NCBI RefSeq assembly: GCF_009831215.1
Contig: NZ_WUTW01000012.1
Span: 1-64,000 of the forward strand
Source of the DNA: Actinomadura rayongensis
GTDB taxonomy: Bacteria > Actinomycetota > Actinomycetes > Streptosporangiales > Streptosporangiaceae
Length of the DNA stretch: 64,000 nucleotides
Direction of reading: 5' to 3'
Shown here: positions 7,448 to 15,272 of the stretch, one piece after another
How positions within the stretch are numbered: position 1 is the stretch's first letter
How the letters are laid out: each line of letters opens with the position of its first letter
Made by a program: the position numbers and the translations under genes
Notes under the pieces: generated by a model
The model's input: only the letters and a program-made list of their open reading frames with translations
What the model was told of the DNA's origin: nothing
The model's database searches: none

Positions 7448-8226
7448 GCGGCCCCCTCCGCGCGGAGCGGGGGTGCGCCGACGACCGCTATGTGGTCGCC
7501 GGCGCGGACGACTTCCACCGGCGTTCCGTAGAGGTCAGACAGCACGGGCGAGGTCAGGACGTCGTCGGGCGCGCCGATCCGGAACCGTCCGCCCGCCAGG
7601 TACAGGACGCGGTCGGCGAGGCCGAGGATCGGCTCGATCTCGTGGGTGACGAACACGACGGCGGTGTCGCGGGCGCGGCGGCGCTCGTCGATGAGCCCGG
7701 CGACGGTGGCCTGGCTGCCGGGGTCGAGGGACAGCAGCGGCTCGTCGCACAGCAGGATCCGGGGGTCGGACGCCAGCGCCTGCGCGACCCGGACGCGTTG
7801 CCGCTCGCCGCCCGACAGCAGCCGCAGCGGGACGTCGGCGTAGGGCTCGGCGCCGACGGCGCGCAGCGCGTCCTCGACGCGGGCGCGGACGGCGCCGCGC
7901 GCGCGGCCGAACCCCCAGCGGTGGCCGTCCACGCCGAGCCGGACGACGTCGCGCGCCCGCAGCGGGGTGAGCGGCGACACCTCCAGGCGCTGCGGGACGT
8001 ACCCGACGAGATCGCCGCGGCGGGGCGCGCGGCCTTCGATCTCGACCGTCCCCTCCGTCAGCCGCTGGAGGCCTAGCAGGACGCGCAGGAGGCTGCTCTT
8101 GCCGGTGCCGTTGGCGCCGAGGACGGCCAGGAACTCCCCGGCCCGCACCTCCAGGTCCAGCCCGCGCCAGAGCACGCGGCTGCCGTAGGCGAGGCCCGCG
8201 CCGCGCAGCGCGATGGCGGGCGTCAT
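7444..8226 (-). CDS. znuC: Zinc ABC transporter ATP-binding protein (ZnuC-type)
   Basis: A 260-residue ABC ATPase. Walker A is GANGTGKSS (about residues 36-44), the Q-loop is in YVPQR, the signature is LSGGERQRVRVA, Walker B is ILLCDEPLLSLD, and the switch His is in VTHEI. It is a single-domain importer ATPase of the metal-chelate group and powers ZnuB. The ATG at 8226 overlaps the end of znuA by four bases and the stop overlaps znuB by four, so the three are one transcript. A longer in-frame reading upstream is only a shadow of znuA. Zinc specificity is inferred from context. Confidence 0.88.
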   Translation of the reverse strand: MTPAIALRGAGLAYGSRVLWRGLDLEVRAGEFLAVLGANGTGKSSLLRVLLGLQRLTEGTVEIEGRAPRRGDLVGYVPQRLEVSPLTPLRARDVVRLGVDGHRWGFGRARGAVRARVEDALRAVGAEPYADVPLRLLSGGERQRVRVAQALASDPRILLCDEPLLSLDPGSQATVAGLIDERRRARDTAVVFVTHEIEPILGLADRVLYLAGGRFRIGAPDDVLTSPVLSDLYGTPVEVVRAGDHIAVVGAPPLRAEGAA

Positions 8227-9125
8227 GAGAGCGCGGCCCGGAGCGCGGCGATCGTGCCGGCCATCCAGGTCTGGTAGGTCTTCCCGGCGGGCATCGTCTC
8301 GGTGACCGGCACGGAAGGGATCCCGGCGGTCTTCGCCGCCGCCTCCAGCTTCCCGGTCTCGGGCCCGGCGGTCTGCGCGTTGTAGACGAGCGCCTTGACC
8401 TTCTTCCCGGTGAACAGCGCGAGCGTCTGCCGCAGGACGCGCGCGGGGACGTCGTCGCCCTCCTCGACGGCCTCGCTGAACTCGTCGGGCGTCTCGTTCT
8501 TCAGCCCGGCGGCGTCGAGCAGGTAGAGCGGGACGGGCTCGGTGATCGCGACGCCGGCGCCCGCGTGCGCGGCCTTCAGCGCGGCCGTCTCCCGCTCCAG
8601 CGGCGCGAGCGCGCCCTTGAACGCCGCCGCGTTCGCGGTGAACGTCGCGGCGTGCGCGGGGTCGGCCGTGCCGAGCGCCCCGGCGAGGCCGTCGGCGAGC
8701 CTCGCCATCGACGGGACGTCGTACCAGACGTGCTCGTTCAGCTCGCCGCCCGCGGGCGCGGTCCGCCCGGAGATCCGGACGGCGTTGAGGACGGTCGCCG
8801 AGGAGTTGCGCGCCGTCTTCAGCATCCGGTCCACGAAGTCGTCGTAGCCGCCGCCGTTCTCGATGACGACCCTCGCGCGGGACAGGTCGAGCTGCGTGCG
8901 GGTGCTGGCCTCGTAGGAGTGGGGGTCCTGACTCGGGTCGCTGATGATCGACGTGACCCGCACCCGGTCGCCGCCGATCTGGCGGGCGATGTCGCCGTAG
9001 ACGTTCGTGGACGCCACGACCGCGACCGTCCCGTCGCCCGCCGGGGAGTCGCCGGACCCGCCGCACGCGGTGAGCAGTCCGGCGCCGAGGACCAGCGCTC
9101 CGCCGAGGAGGGACGTTCTGGGCAT
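8223..9125 (-). CDS. znuA: Zinc ABC transporter substrate-binding lipoprotein (ZnuA-type)
   Basis: A 300-residue cluster A-I metal-binding protein. It begins MPRTSLLGGALVLGAGLLTACGG, giving a type II signal with lipobox LTAC, so the mature protein is a lipid-anchored extracellular receptor. The family's metal ligands are represented by a His in DPHSYE, His in NEHVWYD and a late Asp/Glu region. The central His-rich acidic loop typical of some zinc receptors is absent. The start at 9125 is preceded by GGGAG; an upstream in-frame ATG would run through the Zur-like box and is rejected. It is the first gene of znuACB, controlled by the box at 9145-9160. Confidence 0.88.
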   Translation of the reverse strand: MPRTSLLGGALVLGAGLLTACGGSGDSPAGDGTVAVVASTNVYGDIARQIGGDRVRVTSIISDPSQDPHSYEASTRTQLDLSRARVVIENGGGYDDFVDRMLKTARNSSATVLNAVRISGRTAPAGGELNEHVWYDVPSMARLADGLAGALGTADPAHAATFTANAAAFKGALAPLERETAALKAAHAGAGVAITEPVPLYLLDAAGLKNETPDEFSEAVEEGDDVPARVLRQTLALFTGKKVKALVYNAQTAGPETGKLEAAAKTAGIPSVPVTETMPAGKTYQTWMAGTIAALRAALS

Positions 9126-9144
9126 GGGGGTCTCCCAAAGATTT

Positions 9145-9160
9145 TGATAACCGTTTTCAT
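9145..9160 (-). promoter_or_regulatory. Zur box upstream of znuA
   Basis: On the minus strand the site reads ATGAAAACGGTTATCA, an interrupted palindrome (TGAAAA / TTATCA) of the Zur type, 20 bases before the znuA start codon. It is nearly identical to the site upstream of rpmG at 10169-10184, so one regulator probably binds both. Confidence 0.75.
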
Positions 9161-9215
9161 TTCGTACTATGCCACAGCCCGGCCAATCGGTCATCTCGGA
9201 CGACGGCACGGCACG

Positions 9216-9247
9216 AAAAAGCGGGCCCCGGCACCCCGGGACCCGCT
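9216..9247 (-). terminator. Rho-independent terminator after rpmF
   Basis: Read on the minus strand, an 11-12 base G/C stem (GAGCGGGTCCCGG with CCGGGGCCCGC, one mismatch) is followed directly by five T residues. It ends the ribosomal paralogue operon 14 bases after rpmF and insulates it from znuA. Confidence 0.8.
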
Positions 9248-9260
9248 CGACGCGCCCCGA

Positions 9261-9422
9261 TCAGGGCAGCAGGCCGCGCTCGTACGCGCGGACGAGACGG
9301 CGCGGCACGCGGACCGTCCGCCCGTCCACGGTCACGGTCACGAGGCCCGGCCGCTCGGCCTTCCACCGCGCGCGCCGGGCCCGCGTGTTCGCCCGCGACG
9401 TCCTCCGCTTCGGAACGGCCAT
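9261..9422 (-). CDS. rpmF: Ribosomal protein L32, zinc-independent paralogue
   Basis: A 53-residue basic protein beginning MAVPKRRTSRANTRARRARW, the hallmark N-terminus of bacterial L32. The C-terminal zinc ribbon with its four cysteines is missing: the rest reads as a short TVTVDGRTVRVPRR segment without any cysteine. It should replace the zinc-binding L32 in the large subunit when zinc is scarce. It is the last of four small ribosomal genes reading leftwards, five bases after rpsN, and is followed by a rho-independent terminator. Confidence 0.85.
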   Translation of the reverse strand: MAVPKRRTSRANTRARRARWKAERPGLVTVTVDGRTVRVPRRLVRAYERGLLP

Positions 9423-9426
9423 GCGA

Positions 9427-9732
9427 TCACCAGCTCGCCTTCGTCACGCCGGGCAGCTCGCCCCGGTGGGCCATCTCCCGGAACCGCACCCGCGACAGGC
9501 CGAACTTGCGCAGGTGGCCGCGCGGGCGCCCGTCCACCGCGTCGCGGTTGCGGACGCGGGTGGCGCTGGCGTCGCGCGGCTGGCGGCGCAGCTCGCGGAC
9601 CGCCGCGTCCCGGTCGTCGGGCGCGGTGTCCGCGGACGCGATGATCCGCTTCAGCTCGGCGCGGCGGGCGGCGTACCGCGCGACCGTCGCCCGGCGGCGC
9701 GCGTCCGCCGCGATCTTGCTCCGCTTGGCCAT
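9427..9732 (-). CDS. rpsN: Ribosomal protein S14, zinc-independent paralogue
   Basis: A 101-residue S14 of the long form that lacks the CxxC zinc ribbon. It opens MAKRSKIAADARRRATVARY and carries the conserved GRPRGHLRKFGLSRVRFREM segment and C-terminal GVTKASW. There are no cysteines, so it would assemble into the small subunit without zinc. Its stop and start codons touch rpmB by one base. In actinobacteria this form is typically derepressed by zinc limitation together with rpmB2/rpmG2, which the operon structure here supports. Confidence 0.92.
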   Translation of the reverse strand: MAKRSKIAADARRRATVARYAARRAELKRIIASADTAPDDRDAAVRELRRQPRDASATRVRNRDAVDGRPRGHLRKFGLSRVRFREMAHRGELPGVTKASW

Positions 9733-9968
9733 CAGACCTTCTCCCCCCGCGCCCGGATCCGGGCGACCGCCGCCTCGACGCCGATCGCGTCGACCGTCCT
9801 GATCGCCCGCGCCGACAGCCGGAGCCGGACGAACCGCCGCTCGCTCGGCAGCCAGTAGCGCTTGCGCTGGAGGTTCGGGTCGAACCGGCGCGACGTGCGG
9901 TGATGCGAGTGGGACACGCTCTTGCCGAACGCCGACGCGGCGCCGGTGAGCTGGCAGCGGCGCGCCAT
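9732..9968 (-). CDS. rpmB: Ribosomal protein L28, zinc-independent paralogue
   Basis: A 78-residue L28 (opening MARRCQLTG, then SHSHHRTSRRFDPNLQRKRYW). It has a single Cys near the N-terminus and lacks the paired cysteines of zinc-binding L28. It belongs to the 50S subunit. The ATG at 9968 overlaps the rpmG stop codon by one base and the stop overlaps the rpsN start by one base, so translation of the three is coupled. Confidence 0.92.
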   Translation of the reverse strand: MARRCQLTGAASAFGKSVSHSHHRTSRRFDPNLQRKRYWLPSERRFVRLRLSARAIRTVDAIGVEAAVARIRARGEKV

Positions 9969-10132
9969 CAGCGCTCCTCGCGGTACGGCACGTGGCGGCG
10001 CACGACGGGGTCGTACTTGCGCAGCGTCAGGCGGTCGGGGTCGTTGCGCCGGTTCTTGCGGGTCACGTACGTGTGCCCCGTCCCGGCGGTCGATCGCAGC
10101 TTGACGACCGGCCGCAGCTCGTTGCGGGCCAT
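9968..10132 (-). CDS. rpmG: Ribosomal protein L33, zinc-independent paralogue
   Basis: A 54-residue L33, beginning MARNELRPVVKLRSTAGTGH and ending with the conserved RKYDPVVRRHVPYREER. It contains no cysteine, so it is the C-minus form that replaces the zinc-ribbon L33. First gene of the rpmG-rpmB-rpsN-rpmF operon; AGGAGAG precedes the ATG, and a Zur box lies about 37 bases upstream. Confidence 0.92.
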   Translation of the reverse strand: MARNELRPVVKLRSTAGTGHTYVTRKNRRNDPDRLTLRKYDPVVRRHVPYREER

Positions 10133-10168
10133 GCGGCTCTCCTCTCGTCGGTGGACGCTCCATGGTAG

Positions 10169-10184
10169 CGATAACGGTTTTCAT
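10169..10184 (-). promoter_or_regulatory. Zur box upstream of the zinc-free ribosomal operon
   Basis: The minus strand reads ATGAAAACCGTTATCG, differing from the znuA site at only two of 16 positions. It stands about 37 bases before the rpmG start, so bound Zur would block transcription initiation of the operon. Confidence 0.75.
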
Positions 10185-10343
10185 TCCGCGCCGCATTCCG
10201 GTGTGGGCGACGTCACCCGCGCGCCGGATCCCGATGCCGTTCACGGGCCCGTCATCTGCGGTTGGCCCCCGTGATCGGGTGCGCGCCTAGGGTCCGCCAG
10301 CGGGCCGGTCGTCCATACCGGCCCGGAATCCAGAGGGGATTCG

Positions 10344-13109
10344 ATGCGCCGAAGAACGCTCTCCACGTCCGCGCTCGGGGCCGTCGCCGTGCTCGCGACC
10401 GCCACGGCCGCGTTCGCCGCCGCCCCCGGCGACGCGAACACGCCGCTGGCCGACCACCTCGTCGGCCGTCAGCAGGACGGTTCCGTCCTCACGTCCAACA
10501 ACCAGTACGTCACGCCCGCCGGGACGAGCATCGAGCAGTCCGGCCGGCCGATGGACCTCGCCGTGCGCCCGGACGGACGCACCGCCGTCGACCTCACCAA
10601 GTCCGGCGCGGGCCTGTTCACCGTCGTCGACCTCGCCGGCGGCAAGGTCCTCCAGCAGTACACGCCGCCGAAGGGCACCGGCAGCGGCACCATCGGCGTG
10701 GCCGGCCTGCTCTACAGCCGCGACGGGAACACGCTGTACGCGACGCAGAGCAAGAACCTGCTGAAGTTCCCGGTGGCCGCCGACGGCACGCTCGGCAAGC
10801 CGTCCGTGCTCGCGCTCCCCGCCGACGCCGACGTCCCGAAGGACGCGAACGGCACGGCCGCCGCGCCGCTGCCGACCGGCCTCGCCTGGTCGCCGGACGG
10901 GTCGCGGATCCTCGTCGTCCTGGACGGCTGGAACCGGCTCGGCGTCCTCGACCCCGGGACGGGCGCGCTCACCGCGCAGACGCCGGTCGGCGTGGCGCCG
11001 CGCGACGTCGTCGTGGTCGGCGGGCACGCGTTCGTCGGCAACGAGGGCGGCCGGACGCCGCGCGCAGGCGAGCGCACGAACCTCAGCTACGACTCCCCCG
11101 TCGTCGCCGAGCGGCGCGACGGCCGCGCGTCCACCGGGACGGTCTCGGAGATCGACCTCGCGGCGAACAAGGTCGTCCGCACCTACAGGGTCGGCCTGGA
11201 CCCGAGCAGTCTGCTCGCCCACGGCACCGAAGTGCTCGTCACCAACTCCAGCGACGACACCGTCTCGGTCATCGACACCGTGCGCAAGCAGGTCGCGCGG
11301 ACGTTCAACGTCAACCCGCTGCCCGGCCAGCCGTACGGCAGTTCGCCGAACGCGCTGGAGTTCCTGGACGCCGGCCATCTCGTCGTCAGCCTCGGCCGCA
11401 ACAACGCGCTGGCCGTCTACGAGTACACCGGCGCGCACCGGCCCATCGCGTTCGACGGGCTGATCCCGACCGGCTGGTATCCGGGAACGGTCCGCTGGAA
11501 CGCGCCGCTCGGCAGGCTCGTCGTGGCGAGCCAGGCGGGCGTGGGAGCGCTCGGCCCGGCGCGGACGATCAGCCAGGGCCCCGGCACGACGCCCGCCACC
11601 GGCCACCAGGTGTACGCCGACGTCGGCACGGTCGGGCTCATCGCCAAGCCGACGCCGAAGGAGATGGCCGCCTACACCTCGCAGGTCTTCGCCAACAACC
11701 GGTGGAACGGCCTGAAGGAGCGCAACAAGACGGGCTCGCGGGGCGCGGCGCCGGTCGCCGTGCCGCTGCGCACCGGGTCGCCGTCGAAGATCAAGCACGT
11801 GTTCGTGATCGTCCGGGAGAACCGGACGTACGACCAGGAGCTGGGCGACGACCCGCGCGGCAACGGCAACCCCGCGTACGCGCAGTTCGGCGCGAACGTG
11901 ACGCCGAACGCGCACGAACTCGTCCGGCGGTTCCCGCTGATCGACAACCTGTACTCCGACGGCACCAACTCCGCGTCCGGGCACACCTGGCTCGACGCGG
12001 GGTTCGTCAACGACTACCTGGAGCGGTCGTACGCCAACTACATCCGCAACTACGGGCAGCCGGACGCGATGGTGTACCCGAAGTCCGGGTTCCTGTGGGA
12101 CAACGCGCGGGCGCACGGCCTGTCCGCGCGGGTGTGGGGCGAGTACGCCGAGTGGTTCACGGCGCCGGACGGCAAGGACTGCCCCGGCACGTGGACGCAG
12201 TGGTACCAGGACTCCAAGATCCTTGAAGGCAAGGCGACGGGCCAGCTCCACTCCCCGATCGGCCACTGCCAGACCAGGACCGACATCCCGTCGCTGGACG
12301 GGATCCTGGCGCACGATTTCCCGAACTTCCAGACGCAGATCCCCGACCAGTACCGCGCGGACCTCTTCGAGCGGGACTTCGGGCAGTACGTGAAGAACGG
12401 GAAACTGCCCGCGCTGAACATGCTGTGGGTGATGGACGACCACACCAACGGCCTCAACGCCGGGTACCCGACGCCGTCGGCGATGGTGGCCGACAACGAC
12501 CTCGCCACCGGGCGCATCATCGACACGATCTCGCACTCCAGGTATTGGAAGGACAGCGCGATCTTCGTGGTCGAGGACGACTCGCAGAACGGCGTCGACC
12601 ACGTGGACGGGCACCGCAACGTGACCCTGATCGCGAGCCCGTACGCCAGGCGGGGCGCGGTCGACCACACGTACTACAGCCAGCTCAACGTCGTCCGGAC
12701 GGTCGAGCAGATCCTCGGCCTGCCGCCGATGAACCAGCTCGACCTGGCCGCCGAGCCGATGTTCGGCGCGTTCACCGACACGCCGGACCTCACGCCGTAC
12801 GAGGTCCAGCCGAACAAGATCCCGCTGGACACGCTGAACCCGTCGGCGGCGCAGGTGACGAACGCGATGCAGAAGTCGTGGCTCGCCTGGTCGGAGAAGC
12901 AGGACTTCCGCTCCGAGGACAATCTCGCGTTCGCGCCGTTCAACCGGCTCACCTGGTACGCCTCGACCGGCTGGACGAAGCCGTACCCGGGCGACGCGAA
13001 GGTCATGACGCCGCAGGAGGTGCTGCGGCGGTTCCCGCAGACGACCGTCGTCAACGGGACCGAGAACGACCTGCCGCGCAGCCGCGTGCCGCACAGGACG
13101 CATGCCTGA
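10344..13109 (+). CDS. Exported YncE-type beta-propeller / alkaline-phosphatase-fold phosphoesterase fusion
   Basis: A 921-residue secreted protein. Residues 1-33 form a Sec signal peptide ending AFA-AAPG. Residues about 40-440 repeat short beta-propeller units (DLAVRPDGRTAVDL, SPDGSRILVVLDGWN, DTVSVIDTVRKQVARTF), as in YncE/YVTN proteins. From about residue 470 follows a phosphoesterase domain of the phospholipase C/acid phosphatase family: HVFVIVRENRTYDQELGD with the candidate nucleophile region, SDGTNSASGHTW, WVMDDHTNG, VEDDSQNGVDHVDGHR. Fusions of this order are known in actinobacteria, but the substrate is not. The gene's last eight bases overlap the ABC ATPase gene, suggesting co-transcription with the exporter and lipoprotein downstream. 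Confidence 0.85.
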   Translation: MRRRTLSTSALGAVAVLATATAAFAAAPGDANTPLADHLVGRQQDGSVLTSNNQYVTPAGTSIEQSGRPMDLAVRPDGRTAVDLTKSGAGLFTVVDLAGGKVLQQYTPPKGTGSGTIGVAGLLYSRDGNTLYATQSKNLLKFPVAADGTLGKPSVLALPADADVPKDANGTAAAPLPTGLAWSPDGSRILVVLDGWNRLGVLDPGTGALTAQTPVGVAPRDVVVVGGHAFVGNEGGRTPRAGERTNLSYDSPVVAERRDGRASTGTVSEIDLAANKVVRTYRVGLDPSSLLAHGTEVLVTNSSDDTVSVIDTVRKQVARTFNVNPLPGQPYGSSPNALEFLDAGHLVVSLGRNNALAVYEYTGAHRPIAFDGLIPTGWYPGTVRWNAPLGRLVVASQAGVGALGPARTISQGPGTTPATGHQVYADVGTVGLIAKPTPKEMAAYTSQVFANNRWNGLKERNKTGSRGAAPVAVPLRTGSPSKIKHVFVIVRENRTYDQELGDDPRGNGNPAYAQFGANVTPNAHELVRRFPLIDNLYSDGTNSASGHTWLDAGFVNDYLERSYANYIRNYGQPDAMVYPKSGFLWDNARAHGLSARVWGEYAEWFTAPDGKDCPGTWTQWYQDSKILEGKATGQLHSPIGHCQTRTDIPSLDGILAHDFPNFQTQIPDQYRADLFERDFGQYVKNGKLPALNMLWVMDDHTNGLNAGYPTPSAMVADNDLATGRIIDTISHSRYWKDSAIFVVEDDSQNGVDHVDGHRNVTLIASPYARRGAVDHTYYSQLNVVRTVEQILGLPPMNQLDLAAEPMFGAFTDTPDLTPYEVQPNKIPLDTLNPSAAQVTNAMQKSWLAWSEKQDFRSEDNLAFAPFNRLTWYASTGWTKPYPGDAKVMTPQEVLRRFPQTTVVNGTENDLPRSRVPHRTHA

Positions 13110-14016
13110 CGCCCCGGTCGAGGCGTCCGGGCTCGTCCGGCGGTTCGGCGCCGCGACGGCCGTGGCCGGGGTCGACCTGCGGGTCGGCCCCGGCCGGGTC
13201 CACGGCCTGGTCGGTCCGAACGGGGCGGGGAAGACGACGCTGCTGGCGATGATCCTCGGGCTCGTCCGGCCGGACGCGGGCGCGGTGCGGCTGTTCGGCC
13301 GCACCCACGCGGCGGACGGCGCGCGGGCGCTGGACGGCGTCGGCGGCTTCGTGGAGGCCCCCGCGTTCTACCCCTACCTCACCGGCCGCGCGAACCTGGC
13401 GCTGCTCGCCGACCTGGACGGCGGCGGCGCCCGGGGCCGGGTCGGCGCGGCGCTGGAGCTGGCCGGGCTCGGCGCCGCCGCCGGGACGCGGGTCGGCGGG
13501 TACTCGGTCGGGATGCGGCAGCGGCTCGGGCTCGCGGCGGCGCTGCTGCGCGACCCCCGGCTGCTGGTCCTGGACGAGCCGACGAGCGGGCTGGACCCGT
13601 CCGGCCGCCGGGACGTGCGGGCGCTCGTGGCCCGGCTCGCGGGCGAGGGCGTCGCGGTGCTGCTGAGCAGCCACGACATGGACGAGGTGGAGGACCTGTG
13701 CGACGACGTCACGATCGTCGCGGGCGGCCGGGCGGTGTTCGACGGGACGCTCGCGGACCTGCGCGGCCGGGCGCCCGCCCCGGCGTTCCGGCTCGCGACC
13801 GGCGACGACCGGGCGGCGCTGGCGCTGGCGGCGGACGTCCCGGGCGTCGCGGCGGAGGCGCGCGATGACGGGCTGCTCGTCCGCGCCCCGCGCGAGCGGC
13901 TGGACGCCTACGTGATCGCGCTCGGCCGCGCGGGCGTCGCCGTCCGCGCGCTCGCGCTGGAGTCGTCGGCGCTGCGCGGCGCGTTCTTCGCCCTCACCGA
14001 GGGGGCGGACGCGTGA
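13102..14016 (+). CDS. ABC exporter ATP-binding protein
   Basis: A 304-residue ABC-2-type ATPase. Walker A GPNGAGKTT (about residues 39-47), signature YSVGMRQRLGLA (Val in place of the usual Gly of LSGG), Walker B LLVLDEPTSGLD, switch His in LSSHDMDEV, and a C-terminal about 85-residue extension common in antibiotic/lantibiotic-type exporters. It pairs with the membrane protein that follows, with a four-base overlap, and overlaps the phosphoesterase gene upstream by eight bases. The exported substrate is unknown. Confidence 0.88.
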   Translation: MPDAPVEASGLVRRFGAATAVAGVDLRVGPGRVHGLVGPNGAGKTTLLAMILGLVRPDAGAVRLFGRTHAADGARALDGVGGFVEAPAFYPYLTGRANLALLADLDGGGARGRVGAALELAGLGAAAGTRVGGYSVGMRQRLGLAAALLRDPRLLVLDEPTSGLDPSGRRDVRALVARLAGEGVAVLLSSHDMDEVEDLCDDVTIVAGGRAVFDGTLADLRGRAPAPAFRLATGDDRAALALAADVPGVAAEARDDGLLVRAPRERLDAYVIALGRAGVAVRALALESSALRGAFFALTEGADA

Positions 14017-14828
14017 CCGGGACGTGGACGGTGTTCCGCTGGGAGCTTTACAAGATCACGCGGCAGGCGAAGGCGCAGATCGTCCTCGCGGCGTGCCTGC
14101 TCGGGCCGTTCCTGTTCGTCGCGGCGCTGAACGCGCAGAGCAACGTGCCGCAGGACACGCTGTTCGGCCGCTGGGTCCACGACAGCGGGTTCGCGGTCCC
14201 GCTGGTCGTGCTCGGGTTCGCCGGGCAGTGGGCGCTGCCGGCGATCACGGCCGTCGTCGCCGGGGACATGTTCGCCGCCGAGGACCGGTACGGGACGTGG
14301 AAGACGATCCTCACCCGCTCGCGCGGCCGGACGCAGGTCTTCGCCGGCAAGGCCCTCGCCGCGACCGCGTTCTCCGTGGCCGCGACCGTCGTGCTGGCGC
14401 TGGCGAGCCTCGCGGCGGGCGTGCTGCTCGTCGGGCGGCAGCCGATGGTCGGCCTGTCGGGGACGCTGCTGCCCGCCGGGCGCTGCGCGGCGCTGGTGCT
14501 GGCGAGCTGGGCGTCGGTGCTGCCGCCCGTCCTCGCGTTCACCGCGCTCGGGCTGCTGCTGTCGGTCGCGGGCCGCAGCGGCGCGCTCGGCGTCGGCGGG
14601 CCGGTCGTGGTCGGGCTGGTGCTCCAGCTCGTGTCGTTGGTGAACGCGCCGGTGCTCGTCCGGACGCTGCTGCCGACGACGGCGTTCGGGGCGTGGCACG
14701 GGCTGTTCGCCGATCGTCCGTTCTACGGGCCGTTGCAGCAGGGAACGCTGGTCAGCGCCCTCTATTTGGCCGTGTGCGCGGGCGCAGCGTACGCGCTGCT
14801 GCGCCGCCGCGACATCACGGGAGGCTGA
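14013..14828 (+). CDS. ABC-2-type transporter permease
   Basis: A 271-residue membrane protein with six hydrophobic segments, the usual size for a half-transporter partner of the preceding ATPase. The first cytoplasmic stretch (FRWELYKITRQAKAQ) is typical of ABC-2 permeases, and the loop AAEDRYGTWKTILTRSRGR resembles the conserved EERGTGTW region of bacitracin/lantibiotic immunity permeases. It starts GTG at 14013, overlapping the ATPase stop, and is followed after three bases by a lipoprotein gene. Confidence 0.85.
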   Translation: MTGTWTVFRWELYKITRQAKAQIVLAACLLGPFLFVAALNAQSNVPQDTLFGRWVHDSGFAVPLVVLGFAGQWALPAITAVVAGDMFAAEDRYGTWKTILTRSRGRTQVFAGKALAATAFSVAATVVLALASLAAGVLLVGRQPMVGLSGTLLPAGRCAALVLASWASVLPPVLAFTALGLLLSVAGRSGALGVGGPVVVGLVLQLVSLVNAPVLVRTLLPTTAFGAWHGLFADRPFYGPLQQGTLVSALYLAVCAGAAYALLRRRDITGG

Positions 14829-14831
14829 GCG

Positions 14832-15269
14832 ATGCGGAGATTCGGCGCGGTGGTCGCGGCGGCGGCGGTCCTCGCCACGGGCTGCGGGACGTCCGGCGTC
14901 ACCCGCGCGCGGCTGAACGACGCCATCGCCCCGACGTTCGCACACCTGTACGTGCTCCAGCAGTCGTTGCGCGGCCGGACGGTCCGCGCGGCCGACCTGC
15001 GGGCGCGGGCCGACTGCGGGCGCGGCGGCCCGGACGTCGCCGACAGCGGCGCGGGCAACGACTGGGCCTGCACGATCACCTGGTTCAACACCGGGCCGGG
15101 CGTGGCGGTGAACGCGTCGTACCAGGTGCACGTCCAGACCAACGGCTGCTACACCGCCGACGGCGACGGGCCCGCCGACCTCAACGGGCAGCAGACGATC
15201 ACCGCCGCCGACGGCGCGACCGTCGCGAACCCGCTGTGGGAGTTCGACGGCTGCTTCGACACGACCTGA
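14832..15269 (+). CDS. Small lipoprotein of unknown function
   Basis: A 145-residue lipoprotein: signal MRRFGAVVAAAAVLATGCGT with lipobox LATGC, so the mature chain starts at Cys18. The mature domain has three further cysteines in a pattern (ADCGRGG, WACTITW, NGCYTADG, GCFDTT) suggesting two disulfides. Strand-rich segments end in PLWEFDGCFDTT. I do not recognise a named family. It lies three bases after the ABC permease and is probably its accessory surface protein; that role is inferred only from position. Confidence 0.75.
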   Translation: MRRFGAVVAAAAVLATGCGTSGVTRARLNDAIAPTFAHLYVLQQSLRGRTVRAADLRARADCGRGGPDVADSGAGNDWACTITWFNTGPGVAVNASYQVHVQTNGCYTADGDGPADLNGQQTITAADGATVANPLWEFDGCFDTT

Positions 15270-15272
15270 GGC

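Noticed and set aside
10287..13304. 1005-codon minus-strand open frame
   Set aside because: It is the exact antisense of the beta-propeller/phosphoesterase gene; composition is Arg/Val-biased with no domain.
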